DNA from: an uncultured Eubacteriales bacterium
GTDB taxonomy: Bacteria; Bacillota; Clostridia; Oscillospirales; Oscillospiraceae
Reading direction: 5' to 3'
DNA length: 64,000 nucleotides
Assembly: GCA_949283375.1 (NCBI GenBank)
Contig: CASDSM010000029.1
Coordinates: forward strand, 62,001-126,000
The translations under genes were made by a program, and so were the position numbers. Shown here one piece after another: positions 17,821 through 26,409 of this stretch (position 1 is its first letter; each line of letters starts with the position of its first letter). The notes beneath the pieces are model-generated. The model was not told the origin of the DNA. It did no database searches and was given only the letters and a program-made list of their open reading frames with translations.

Positions 17821-19149
17821 ATGAACGGAGAATACGTCAAAAATCTGCTCCAGCACGAACAACAGATCAACCAGCAGCTGGCGCGCTACGGCGTCAAGTT
17901 CGGTATTTATAAAAACGGTGTCTTTCAGGAGCGCCTGTTTCCCTTCGATGCGATCCCCCGCGTGATCACCGCCTCCGAGTGGGACGAGCTGCAAAAAGGG
18001 CTGGTCCAGCGGGTAAACGCCCTCAACTGCTTCCTGCGCGACATCTACGGGCCGAAGCAGATCGTGGCCGACGGCGTGGTGCCGGAGGAATTCGTCTACC
18101 GCTCCCCCGGCTATCTGCCCCAGTGCGAGGGCATCGAGCCGGTGAAGGGCATCTACAGCCACATCTCCGGCATCGACCTGGTCAAGGGCAAGGACGGGGT
18201 GTGGTATGTGCTCGAGGACAACCTGCGCATCCCCTCCGGCGCGTCCTATCCGCTCATCGCCCGCGGGCTCTGCCGCCGGTGCAGCCCGGATACCTTCCGG
18301 CAGAACCATGTGGTGGACAACCGCGGCTATGGCCAGCTCCTGCGCCGGACGATGGACAGCGTGAACACCGGCGGCATCAACGTCGTCTTCACGCCGGGGC
18401 GGTACAACGCGGCCTATTTTGAGCACTCCTATCTGGCCGAGCAGTCCGGCGCGGTGCTCGCCGAGTCGGGCGACCTCTATGTGCACGACAGCGCGCTCTA
18501 CTACCGCTCCACCCACGGCGACCAGCGCGTGGGCGCGATCTACCGCCGGGTGTCGGACGAGTATATGGACCCGCTGTGCTTTGAGCCGGAGTCACTGATC
18601 GGCATCCCCAACCTGATGGCGGCCTACCGCGCGGGCAACGTGGCGGTGCTCAACGCCTTTGGCAACGGGGTGGCGGACGACAAGGGGATCTACTACTTCG
18701 TGCCCAAGATGATCCGCTACTATCTGGATGAGGAGCCCATCCTCTCCAACGCGCCCACCTACCTGCCGATGTATCCGGAGGACCAGGCCTATATCCTGGA
18801 GCATCTGGATACGCTGGTGATCAAGGACGTGGCCGAGGCGGGCGGCTACGGCGTCGTCTTCGGCGACAAGCTCACGCGCGAGCAGCTCGCCGCGATGCGC
18901 GACACCATCCTCGCCCAGCCCCGCCGCTTCATCGCCCAGGAGGTCATCGACTTCCAGGACCTGCCCATCATGGACGGGGGCGAGATGGTGGAGCGCAAGG
19001 CGGACCTGCGCGCCTTTGTGCTCTCCGGCGCGGAGGAGACGGTGGCCTGGCCGAGCGGCCTGACCCGGTTCTCCCGCAATCCGGACAGCTTTATCGTCAA
19101 TTCTTCCCAGGGAGGAGGCTTTAAGGACACATGGATACTGTCACGCTGA
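17821..19149 (+). CDS. Circularly permuted ATP-grasp protein (DUF404/DUF407 type)
   Basis: 442 aa. Hallmarks of the circularly permuted type 2 ATP-grasp family are IDLVKGKDGVWYVLEDNLR, PSGASYPLIARG, VAVLNAFGNGVADDK and VIKDVAEAGGYGVVFG. ATP-grasp enzymes join a carboxylate to an amine through an acyl phosphate. This subtype is regularly found with an alpha-E protein and a transglutaminase-like protein, as here, and has been proposed to make or attach a small peptide; this activity is inferred. The ATG is preceded by AGAAGGAGAG. The next gene overlaps by 19 bases. Confidence 0.9.
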   Translation: MNGEYVKNLLQHEQQINQQLARYGVKFGIYKNGVFQERLFPFDAIPRVITASEWDELQKGLVQRVNALNCFLRDIYGPKQIVADGVVPEEFVYRSPGYLPQCEGIEPVKGIYSHISGIDLVKGKDGVWYVLEDNLRIPSGASYPLIARGLCRRCSPDTFRQNHVVDNRGYGQLLRRTMDSVNTGGINVVFTPGRYNAAYFEHSYLAEQSGAVLAESGDLYVHDSALYYRSTHGDQRVGAIYRRVSDEYMDPLCFEPESLIGIPNLMAAYRAGNVAVLNAFGNGVADDKGIYYFVPKMIRYYLDEEPILSNAPTYLPMYPEDQAYILEHLDTLVIKDVAEAGGYGVVFGDKLTREQLAAMRDTILAQPRRFIAQEVIDFQDLPIMDGGEMVERKADLRAFVLSGAEETVAWPSGLTRFSRNPDSFIVNSSQGGGFKDTWILSR

Positions 19150-19802
19150 GCAAGCAGAACCGTCTGTTCTGGCTGGGCCGCTATGCCGAGCGGACCTACA
19201 CTGCCATTCAGTACATGATGGGCCTGTATGACCGGATGATCGACGGTCAGGAGATCGACTACGAGGGCTTCTGCCGGAAGATGGGCATCCCCTGCGACTA
19301 CACGGGCGGGGAGGACTTCTGCCGGCGCTACCTCTTTGACGGCAGCTCCATCTATTCCGTCCGCTCCAATGTGGAGGAGATGCTCGGAAACGGCATGATG
19401 CTGCGCGAGACCATCACCTCCCCCACCCTGGCCTATCTCCAGATGGCGCACTCGGCGATGGAGCTCGCCTCCCGCAGCGAGTCGCCCGCAGTGGAGCTGC
19501 AGTGGGTGCTCGACGACATTATGGCCTTCCGCGGCAGCTTTGACGACTCGGTGGAGGTGGAGAGCGCGCGCAATATCACCAAGACCGGCGGCCTGGTGGA
19601 GCGCATCAGCCTGATGCTCCGCCTGGACTGGCAGAGCCAGCGCCTGGAGCGCGAGTTGCAAAAGCTGATCAACCGCCTCTACAAGACCGACCTCACCCCC
19701 GACCCGGAGGCGCTGGAGGTGATCACCCGCGTGGCGGTGGCCAACGAGAAGGTGGACCGGCTGGAGCTGCTCGGGAGCGTGGAAGGGCTGTTTCATGTAT
19801 GA
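19131..19802 (+). CDS. Alpha-E domain protein (DUF403)
   Basis: 223 aa, all-helical. LFWLGRYAERTYTAIQYM and the later LEREL / ANEKVDRLELLGSVEGLF segments fit the alpha-E family. The domain almost always occurs beside circularly permuted ATP-grasp enzymes and has no demonstrated reaction of its own. It overlaps the preceding gene by 19 bases and the following gene by four, so the three are translated as a unit. Confidence 0.88.
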   Translation: MDTVTLSKQNRLFWLGRYAERTYTAIQYMMGLYDRMIDGQEIDYEGFCRKMGIPCDYTGGEDFCRRYLFDGSSIYSVRSNVEEMLGNGMMLRETITSPTLAYLQMAHSAMELASRSESPAVELQWVLDDIMAFRGSFDDSVEVESARNITKTGGLVERISLMLRLDWQSQRLERELQKLINRLYKTDLTPDPEALEVITRVAVANEKVDRLELLGSVEGLFHV

Positions 19803-20572
19803 GCCGCATCCTCCGCTTCCAATATGACACCCTCGTGGAGTTCGATGTGCCGGTGCGCGAGCACGCCTTTGTCCTCCGGTGCGTCCCGCCCTCCTTCCCG
19901 GGGCAGGAGATTTTGGACTCCACCCTCGATCTCGACCCGCAGGTGCCCTACGCCCGCCAGCGGGACGGCTTTGGAAACCTCCTGCAGATCGGCCGGGTGG
20001 ACGGGCCGCACGACCACTTCCGCTATTCGGCCCGGGGGACCGCGCGGGTGGACCTCGCCCGCCGGCAGGCGGAGCGCTGCGCGCCGGTGTTCCGCTTTCC
20101 CTCCGCCTTTACCCAGCCGAGCGGGGAGATGCTCGCCTGGCTGGGCGGGCTGTCCCTCCCGGAGGAGGCGCGCGCCCGCGCCTGGGCGCTCTCCGAGGCG
20201 GTCCGGGGCCGGATGACCTACGCGCCGGGGGAGACGGGCGTGAGCACCACGGCGGCCCAGGCGTTCGCCGCCGGGCGCGGCGTGTGTCAGGATTTCGCCC
20301 ACATCTACCTCTCCCTCGCCCGCCTGGCCGGGCTCCCCGCCCGCTATGCGAGCGGACTGCCGGAGGGGGAGGGGGCCAGCCACGCCTGGTGCGAGGTCTG
20401 GCTGGACGGCGTCTGGACTGGCATCGATCCCACCCGGGGCGGCTGGACGGACGAGGGCTATCTACGCTTCGGCATTGGACGGGACTTTGGAGACTGCCCG
20501 ATGGAGCGCGGGGTCTTCCTGGGCTATACCGCGCAGCGGCAGACCGTCTTCATGCGCGTGAGCGAGCAATAG
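19799..20572 (+). CDS. Transglutaminase-like cysteine protease
   Basis: 257 aa. The N-terminal beta-rich region (about 1-115) is the bacterial transglutaminase N domain. The core has the catalytic triad Cys in GRGVCQDFAHIYL, His in GASHAWCEVW and Asp in GIDPTRGG. In this operon type it is expected to hydrolyse or transpeptidate the peptide bond made by the ATP-grasp enzyme. It has no signal peptide, so it is cytoplasmic. The ATG overlaps the alpha-E stop. Confidence 0.9.
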   Translation: MSRILRFQYDTLVEFDVPVREHAFVLRCVPPSFPGQEILDSTLDLDPQVPYARQRDGFGNLLQIGRVDGPHDHFRYSARGTARVDLARRQAERCAPVFRFPSAFTQPSGEMLAWLGGLSLPEEARARAWALSEAVRGRMTYAPGETGVSTTAAQAFAAGRGVCQDFAHIYLSLARLAGLPARYASGLPEGEGASHAWCEVWLDGVWTGIDPTRGGWTDEGYLRFGIGRDFGDCPMERGVFLGYTAQRQTVFMRVSEQ

Positions 20573-20678
20573 TTCCGCAAGAATGCCTGCATTTCCTGTT
20601 TTATCTGCATTTGATCCCGCAACGGCGCGAGGAAGACGTTCTTTCTGCCGTCTGCGGCGGAAAGGACGTTGATCTGTT

Positions 20679-21599
20679 ATGGTGCAAGAAGTGGTGCGCC
20701 TCCCGCTGGCGGTGGGGGAGGAGCTGGCGATCCGCAAAAACCGCATCGGCTCCGGCGGAAAGCGCCTGTGCATCGTCACCGGCACGCACGGCGACGAGCT
20801 GGAGGGACAGTATGTGCTCTGGCGCTTCAACCGCCTGCTGGCGGAGCATCCGGAGTACCTGCACGGCACGGTGGACCTCTACCCGGCGCTCAACCCGCTG
20901 GGCATCAGCACGATGACGCGCGGCATCCCGCTGTGTGACCTGGATATGAACCGCACCTTCCCCGGCCATGAGAACGGCTCGATGTCGGAGTTCCTGGCGG
21001 CCCGCCTGATGGACGATCTGGCCGGGGCGGACGCCTGCATTGACATCCACGCGAGCAACATCTTCCTGCGGGAGATCCCCCAGGTGCGGGTGAATGTGAA
21101 CACCGCCTCCCGCCTGGTGCCGATGGCCCGGCGGCTGAACATGGACTTCATCTGGATCCACGCCGCCGCCACTGTGCTGGAGTCCACCCTGGCCCACAGC
21201 CTGAACGCCCTCGGCACGCCGACGCTGGTGGTGGAGATGGGGGTGGGCATGCGCCTGACCCGCAGCTACGGCGAGCAGCTTTTGCAGGGCATCCTCTCGC
21301 TCATGGCGTCGATGGACATGTGGTCCGGACCGGTGGAGCCGGTGAGCGAGCCGATCATCAGCCATGACGGCGCGGTCGCCTTTGTCAACGCCTCCCAGCC
21401 GGGCATCTTTGTCCCGGCGGCGGAGCACGCCGTTGATGTCGAGCGCGGGCAGGAGCTGGGCGTGGTGGTGGACCCGCTCACCGGCGAGGTCCGCGAACGG
21501 CTCGTCAGCCCGGCGACCGGGCTGCTGTTCACCCTGCGGGAGTATCCTGTCGTCTATGAGGGCTCGCTGATCGCCCGTATCCTGGGAGGCATCGTATGA
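20679..21599 (+). CDS. M14-type succinylglutamate desuccinylase/aspartoacylase homolog
   Basis: 306 aa zinc amidohydrolase. The zinc ligands are visible in VTGTHGDELEGQY (His and Glu) and CIDIHASN (His). The catalytic region includes LVVEMGVGMRL, and a C-terminal beta domain (about 215-306) follows. The family removes acyl groups from N-acyl amino acids or peptides. It lies about 100 bases after the ATP-grasp/alpha-E/transglutaminase genes and overlaps a paralog by four bases (21596-21599). Substrate unknown. Confidence 0.85.
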   Translation: MVQEVVRLPLAVGEELAIRKNRIGSGGKRLCIVTGTHGDELEGQYVLWRFNRLLAEHPEYLHGTVDLYPALNPLGISTMTRGIPLCDLDMNRTFPGHENGSMSEFLAARLMDDLAGADACIDIHASNIFLREIPQVRVNVNTASRLVPMARRLNMDFIWIHAAATVLESTLAHSLNALGTPTLVVEMGVGMRLTRSYGEQLLQGILSLMASMDMWSGPVEPVSEPIISHDGAVAFVNASQPGIFVPAAEHAVDVERGQELGVVVDPLTGEVRERLVSPATGLLFTLREYPVVYEGSLIARILGGIV

Positions 21600-22558
21600 G
21601 AGAGGAAGTTCTGTTCACCGTTGACACCCCCTACCGCCCCTCGCTGCCGGTGAAGGGCTGGTACTTCGGTGCGCACGGCCAGAAGAGCCTGGCTGTGATG
21701 GGCGCCCTGCGGGGCAACGAGATCCAGCAGATGTACATCTGCGCCAAACTGATCCAGGAGCTCGAGCGCGCCGAGCGGGAGGGGCTGCTCTCCCCCTACT
21801 GCGGGATCCTGGCGATCCCCTGCGCCAACCAGTTCTCCATGAACGTCGGCCGCCGGTTCTGGGCGGCGGACAACACCGACATCAACCGGATGTTCCCCGG
21901 CTACGACAAGGGCGAGACCACCCAGCGTATCGCCGCGCACCTCTTTGCCGCCCTGCAGGGCTATCAGTACGGGGTGCATCTGACCAGCTTCTACCTGCCG
22001 GGCGACCATCTGCCCCATGTGCGCATGATGGAGACGGGCTATCAGCGGGTGGAGGAGGCGCGGGCCTTCGGCCTGCCCTATGTCCTGCTGCGCACCCCCC
22101 ACTCCTACGACACGACGACGCTGAACTACAACTGGCAGATCTGGTCCACCCAGGCATTCTCCCTCTACACCACCTCCACCGACTGCATCGACGAGGCCGC
22201 GGCGCAGCTGGCGACGGAGAGCGTCCTGCGCTTCCTCTCGTCCAAGGGGCTGTGCAGGGTGGCCCCGCCCCCGGTGGAGGAGAGGCCGCGCTTCTTCCGG
22301 GAGAATTGCCTGCACAACGTCCTGTCTGCGGCGGGCGGGCTGCTGCTCTGCCGCCGCCAGCCGGGTGACCGGGTGAAGGCCGGCGAGGTGCTGGGCGAGA
22401 TTTTGGACCCCTGCACCTGCGGGCATCTGGAGGCGCTGCGCGCGGACTGCGACGGCCGCGTCTTCTTTTGCCACCGGGCGCAGCTCATCGACGGGCACGA
22501 GGTCGCCTTCCGCGTCCTCCCGGAGGAGGAGGCGGAGCCGCAGGGGCGCTGGCGCTGA
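21596..22558 (+). CDS. Second M14-like paralog, first zinc ligand replaced
   Basis: 320 aa, homologous to the preceding gene by layout (GALRGNEIQQM, DINRMFPGYDKGE, YGVHLTSFY, then a C-terminal biotinyl-like beta domain). The usual HGxE zinc motif reads RGNE, so the first His is Arg, while the Glu and the later His (GVHLTS) remain. That should weaken or change metal binding. It may be a regulatory partner of the first paralog or act with altered chemistry. The ATG overlaps the upstream stop, suggesting equimolar production. Confidence 0.8.
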   Translation: MREEVLFTVDTPYRPSLPVKGWYFGAHGQKSLAVMGALRGNEIQQMYICAKLIQELERAEREGLLSPYCGILAIPCANQFSMNVGRRFWAADNTDINRMFPGYDKGETTQRIAAHLFAALQGYQYGVHLTSFYLPGDHLPHVRMMETGYQRVEEARAFGLPYVLLRTPHSYDTTTLNYNWQIWSTQAFSLYTTSTDCIDEAAAQLATESVLRFLSSKGLCRVAPPPVEERPRFFRENCLHNVLSAAGGLLLCRRQPGDRVKAGEVLGEILDPCTCGHLEALRADCDGRVFFCHRAQLIDGHEVAFRVLPEEEAEPQGRWR

Positions 22559-22587
22559 CCGGCGCAACTACAGACAGGAGGAACCCA

Positions 22588-22920
22588 ATGGCGATCACCA
22601 TCCATATCTACTACACCGGCGCGAATGGCAGCGCGCGAAAATTTGCCGAAGAGATGACGGCGGGCGGCACGGTCGCCCGAATCCGCGCGGAGGAGGGAAA
22701 CCTTCGCTACAGCTACTATTTCCCGATGGAGGACGGGGAGACGGTGCTCCTGATCGACAGCTGGCGTGACCAGCGCGCGCTCGACCTGCACCACGCCTCC
22801 CCCATGATGAGGGAGATCGCTGCCCTGCGGGAGAAGTACGACCTGCACATGAGGGTGGAGCGCTACCGCTCGGATGATGCCTCCGCCCCCGAATCAGATC
22901 GGAGCTTTCTGCGCGCGTGA
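22588..22920 (+). CDS. Antibiotic biosynthesis monooxygenase (ABM) domain protein
   Basis: 110 aa ferredoxin-fold ABM protein. ETVLLIDSWRDQRALDLHHA followed by SPMMREIAALREKYDLHMRVERY is the typical ABM second half. Relatives include quinol monooxygenases and heme-degrading proteins; the substrate is unknown. The ATG at 22588 follows CAGGAGGAAC, 29 bases after the M14-like gene, and a terminator follows, so it closes this operon. Confidence 0.8.
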   Translation: MAITIHIYYTGANGSARKFAEEMTAGGTVARIRAEEGNLRYSYYFPMEDGETVLLIDSWRDQRALDLHHASPMMREIAALREKYDLHMRVERYRSDDASAPESDRSFLRA

Positions 22921-22960
22921 CGGCAGAAGACGCTGTCCCGACTGAAAACTGTATCCAAAT

Positions 22961-23017
22961 GGCCGGCAGTCCGCGCCCTCTCTGCCCGGGAGGGAACGCG
23001 GACTGCCGGCCTCTTTT
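22961..23017 (+). terminator. Terminator after the monooxygenase gene
   Basis: GGCCGGCAGTCCGCG / CGCGGACTGCCGGCC long stem followed by TCTTTTGTT. Confidence 0.85.
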
Positions 23018-23022
23018 GTTCG

Positions 23023-23053
23023 AAAAAATGTGCCGGAGCGAAAGCTCCGGCAC
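23023..23053 (-). terminator. Terminator of the Ig-like membrane protein gene
   Basis: On the minus strand a perfect 10-bp GTGCCGGAGC / GCTCCGGCAC stem with a TTTC loop, then ATTTTTT. Confidence 0.88.
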
Positions 23054-23105
23054 AATTGTGGTGAAACAGATGTGTTGGCCCCGGCAGGGCGGGGCGCGCG
23101 GGTGG

Positions 23106-24383
23106 TTATCTCACGCGGCAGATGGCGGAGACGGCGGTGCCGTCCGGGCCGGTGGCGGTGATGGTGCAGGTGCCTGCGCCGACGGCGGTGACCACGCCGT
23201 TGGCGTTCACGGTGGCGACGCTCTCATCCGAGGAGGTCCAGGACACCTGATCGGCGTTCTCGTCCATCAGCAGATGGCTCTCGCCGGTGTTGAGGGTGAA
23301 GTCCTCCCGGTTGAGCACGATGTCGATGTGCTCCGCCTGCGGAGTTTCTGTCTCTGTCTCCGTCTCGCCGCCGGTCTCCTCCCCGGAGGCGTCGGGTGCG
23401 GGGCCCGCCTCGCAGACGACAGAGCAGCTTGCGGTGACTTCCTCGCCGGTGGCGCTGCTGGAGCCGTCAATGTAGGCCATCACGACGCAGCGTCCCTCGC
23501 CCGCCCAGGTCACCTGCGCGGTGGTGGGGCCGATCGCCTCAATGGTGGCGACCTCGGTCTTACCGCTGGCCCAGTAGATCTGACCGTCCCACTCCTCAAT
23601 GTCGATGTCCAGCGTGGCGGTGAGCACAATGGTGCCCCCCGCCTCCAGCGTGACCGACTCGGCGTCCAGCGTGACGGAGGAGGGGCGGACGGCGGGCGTG
23701 CTGTCCTGCTCCGGAGTGGTGGTGTCCGGCAGGGTGGTCTCCTCCTCCGGCACCATGTCAAAGAAGAGGGAGATGACAGGGAGCTGCGTGAGGTCGGGGA
23801 GGCTCAGCCCCATGGACGGGCCGACGATATAGAGCATCCGCACACCGAGCACCAGGGCGACGAGGACCAGAATGGTCACCAGCAGGGTGAGCAGCTTGCC
23901 GAGCACGCTCTTGCGGCGCACCGGCTTCTCCTCCACGATGGTGGGGATGCGGTCGGTGGTCCGCTGCACCGGCGTGGCCGGACGGAAGGACTGACTCTGG
24001 CTGGGATCGCGCATGGCGTAATAGGAGGGGTCGGGAACATTCCCGGGCGCGTGGGAGGGGTGGGCAGGCTGCGCGGCGGCCTGCTGCTGGGCCGCCTTGG
24101 CGGCGGCGCGGCTGTAGCTGTTGCCGGCGGCGCGGGTGCGCAGCAGGGTGTCCTCCTCGCGGCGGGGCTGCTGGGGCTGCGCAGGGGGCGTGCGGATGGG
24201 GACCGGCTCACCGGTCTGGTCGGAGATCGAGCGGAGGATCTCATCCACGACGGCGTCATCCACATGGCTGGCGCCGCTGCTGCTGTAGGTGGAGAGGACC
24301 TCGTCAACCGATGTGTCGGGATGGTGCGCAGCCGTGCTGTGCTCGGGGTCCAGACGTCTCGTGCCGTTGGTATTGTTTGCCAT
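23106..24383 (-). CDS. Membrane-anchored protein with two Ig-like (BIG2) domains
   Basis: 425 aa. A cytoplasmic N-terminal region of about 170 disordered residues is followed by a single membrane helix (KLLTLLVTILVLVALVLGV). An acidic Thr-rich linker and two extracytoplasmic Ig-like repeats come next. The second (WTSSDESVATVNANGVVTAV, GTCTITATGPDG) is a clear BIG2 domain. Such proteins bind polysaccharide or act at the cell surface; no enzyme domain is present. The ATG at 24383 follows GAAAGGACG. It is monocistronic, with its own promoter and terminator. Confidence 0.82.
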   Translation of the reverse strand: MANNTNGTRRLDPEHSTAAHHPDTSVDEVLSTYSSSGASHVDDAVVDEILRSISDQTGEPVPIRTPPAQPQQPRREEDTLLRTRAAGNSYSRAAAKAAQQQAAAQPAHPSHAPGNVPDPSYYAMRDPSQSQSFRPATPVQRTTDRIPTIVEEKPVRRKSVLGKLLTLLVTILVLVALVLGVRMLYIVGPSMGLSLPDLTQLPVISLFFDMVPEEETTLPDTTTPEQDSTPAVRPSSVTLDAESVTLEAGGTIVLTATLDIDIEEWDGQIYWASGKTEVATIEAIGPTTAQVTWAGEGRCVVMAYIDGSSSATGEEVTASCSVVCEAGPAPDASGEETGGETETETETPQAEHIDIVLNREDFTLNTGESHLLMDENADQVSWTSSDESVATVNANGVVTAVGAGTCTITATGPDGTAVSAICRVR

Positions 24384-24496
24384 ACTGGTAGCGTCCTTTC
24401 TTTCTGTATAGTATCCAAACGCGGGGCGGCGGGGATGGGAGAGCGAAAGGGCGGCCGGACCCGCAGAGAAGGGCAAGAAAAAGGTAGTTCCTTACT

Positions 24497-24525
24497 ATCA
24501 TACCCTCCTTTCCCCGCCCCGTCAA
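24497..24525 (-). promoter_or_regulatory. Promoter of the Ig-like membrane protein
   Basis: On the minus strand TTGACG (24520-24525), 17 bp spacer, TATGAT (24497-24502). Confidence 0.65.
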
Positions 24526-24586
24526 CACCTGAGGGCCAAATTCTGCGGCGCTGGTATCTTCTTCCGGCCTTTCCCGTCAATCTGCC

Positions 24587-24615
24587 TTGACCACATCGGT
24601 TTTATTGACTATAAT
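24587..24615 (+). promoter_or_regulatory. Promoter of the AAA+ ATPase
   Basis: TTGACC (24587-24592), 17 bp spacer, TATAAT (24610-24615). Confidence 0.7.
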
Positions 24616-24669
24616 GAGGCTGAATGACCAATCCTTTCCGGCGCGGAAGCCGAAGAAACGGGGGATATT

Positions 24670-26097
24670 ATGGGCCGGGAGACCATCTCCGCACCCGTCA
24701 TTGGGAAAAAATACCGTGCGGCCATCGCCGCCTACAGCCGCCAGCTCTCCGGCGGCCATCTCCGGCTGAGCTTTCAGCAGGAGGCGGACGCCTTCTTTCG
24801 CCGCTGCGCCCTCGCCATCTGGGCCAGGGGGGACGGGGTGACGGAAAATCAGGTGGACGCCTACAACGCCATCTGCTCCGGCGAGAACCGACCGGCCCGC
24901 ATCCTCTATCTGGAGCTCTGCGCCGCCGTGGCCAGCGCGCCGCCCTTCGCGCCGCCCGGCTTTTTCAGCCAGCTTGCCGCCGCCGACCGGGGGACCGGCC
25001 GCCGCAGGGCGGAGCAGTTCTGCGAGGTGTGCGCGGTGCTCCTGCCGCTGTTTGCCGCGGCGGCAGAGCGGGTGTCCCGGGAGATGACGGACTATGCCGC
25101 CGGCTGCGTCGCCCAGCTCCGGGCGATGGCCGCCGGGACGGACGCCCCCGCGGCGGACCGGCCGCAGGAGCGGAGCGGCGGGGCGCGGCCTGCGGCGCGC
25201 ACGGCGACTGAAGGGACGGAGCAGACCGCCCCGGAGGCGGCGCAGGAGAAGCCGCAGCCCACCCTGGAGGAGCTGATGGCGGAGCTGGACGGCCTCTGCG
25301 GTCTGGAACGGGTGAAAAAGGACGTGCGCAGCCTGGTGAATCTGGTGAAGATCCGCAAGCTGCGCGAGCGGGAGGGCCTGCCCGTCCCGGCGATGAGCCT
25401 CCATCTCGTCTTTATGGGCAACCCCGGCACGGGCAAGACCACCGTCGCCCGTCTGCTGGCGGGCATCTACCGGGCCATCGGCGTGCTGCCCAAGGGACAG
25501 CTCGTGGAGGTGGACCGCTCCGGCCTGGTGGCGGGCTATGTGGGACAGACCGCCATCCAGACGCAGAAGGTGCTCCAGTCGGCGATGGGGGGCGTGCTCT
25601 TCATCGATGAGGCGTACACCCTCGCCAGCCAGCCGGGGGGGAATGACTTTGGTCAGGAGGCGATCGACACCATCCTCAAGGCGATGGAGGACCACCGGGA
25701 CGAGCTGGTGGTCATCGTGGCGGGCTACTCCAACCTGATGATGCGCTTCATCCACTCCAATCCCGGACTGGAGTCGCGCTTCAACAAGTATATCTACTTC
25801 GACGACTACGACGGGGAGGAGCTGCTGGGCATCTTCCGCTCCGTGTGCAAAAAGAACGGCTATACCCTCGCCCCGGCGCTGGAGGAGCGCCTGCCCGCCT
25901 TCTTCTGTACGCTCTACGAGGAGCGGGATGACAATTTCGGCAACGCCCGGGAGGTGCGCAATCTCTTTGAGCGGCTGGTCTCCATCCAGTCCGACCGGGT
26001 GGCGCAGCTCGAGGCCCCCGGACGGGAGGACCTGATGTGCATCGCCGAGGCGGACTTCGAGCGTGCCGAACAGGAGGAGAGCGGGGAGGAGGACTGA
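24670..26097 (+). CDS. SpoVK/CbxX-like AAA+ ATPase
   Basis: 475 aa. The N-terminal half (about 1-200) is a variable helical region with an Ala/Pro/Glu-rich linker. The C-terminal AAA+ module (about 205-465) has Walker A GNPGTGKTTVARLL, the pore-type SGLVAGYVGQT, Walker B GVLFIDEAYTLA and the arginine-finger region NPGLESRFNKYI. This matches the CbxX/CfxQ-SpoVK group, which remodels protein complexes; SpoVK itself acts in spore maturation. The N-terminal domain differs from that of SpoVK, so a sporulation role is only possible. The start follows CGGGGGAT. Confidence 0.83.
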   Translation: MGRETISAPVIGKKYRAAIAAYSRQLSGGHLRLSFQQEADAFFRRCALAIWARGDGVTENQVDAYNAICSGENRPARILYLELCAAVASAPPFAPPGFFSQLAAADRGTGRRRAEQFCEVCAVLLPLFAAAAERVSREMTDYAAGCVAQLRAMAAGTDAPAADRPQERSGGARPAARTATEGTEQTAPEAAQEKPQPTLEELMAELDGLCGLERVKKDVRSLVNLVKIRKLREREGLPVPAMSLHLVFMGNPGTGKTTVARLLAGIYRAIGVLPKGQLVEVDRSGLVAGYVGQTAIQTQKVLQSAMGGVLFIDEAYTLASQPGGNDFGQEAIDTILKAMEDHRDELVVIVAGYSNLMMRFIHSNPGLESRFNKYIYFDDYDGEELLGIFRSVCKKNGYTLAPALEERLPAFFCTLYEERDDNFGNAREVRNLFERLVSIQSDRVAQLEAPGREDLMCIAEADFERAEQEESGEED

Positions 26098-26409
26098 CCG
26101 GCGGGAGAGCGCTCACGCACTCCGGCGTCCTGCCCTGCGTGTCGACAAAGGTCGACACGCTCGAACAAAATCTGCGATTTTGTTCGAAAAAATGCGGCCG
26201 ACCCGCGCGCCCCTTCGGGGCACACTCCCGGCCTCCCTGTGTTTTTGGGCCGGTACGCGCCCGTCCCAAAAACGAGATTGCACTTTATTTTGTTGCTTCG
26301 CAACAAAACTCCTGCGGAGGGCTTCCGTAACTTTTCATTGATGTTTGATCGTTCGGCACACACTTTTTTGAAGGTCTGTTGCGCAGTCATATCGGGACCG
26401 GGGTGGGCG
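26098..26409. repeat. Gene-free repeat-rich stretch with dispersed repeat A
   Basis: 312 bases without a credible gene. It holds a perfect inverted repeat GTGTCGAC-AAAG-GTCGACAC (26139-26158), then repeat A, near-palindromic GAACAAAATCTGCGATTTTG plus TTC (26163-26185), and the small hairpins CCCCTTCGGGG and TTGTTGCTTCGCAACAA. The hairpins lack strong T tracts. Part of it resembles the stretch at 62640-62810. Confidence 0.5.

Noticed and set aside
22917..24590. 557-codon plus-strand frame opposite the Ig-like protein
   Set aside because: Low-complexity Gly/Ala/Val/His composition, no start signal; the opposite strand has a promoter, signal anchor, BIG2 domain and terminator.
26098..26409. Short open frames of 90-100 codons in the 26.1-26.4 kb gap
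   Set aside because: They overlap repeat A and hairpins, lack ribosome sites, and their similarity to frames at 53.7 and 58 kb comes from the DNA repeat.
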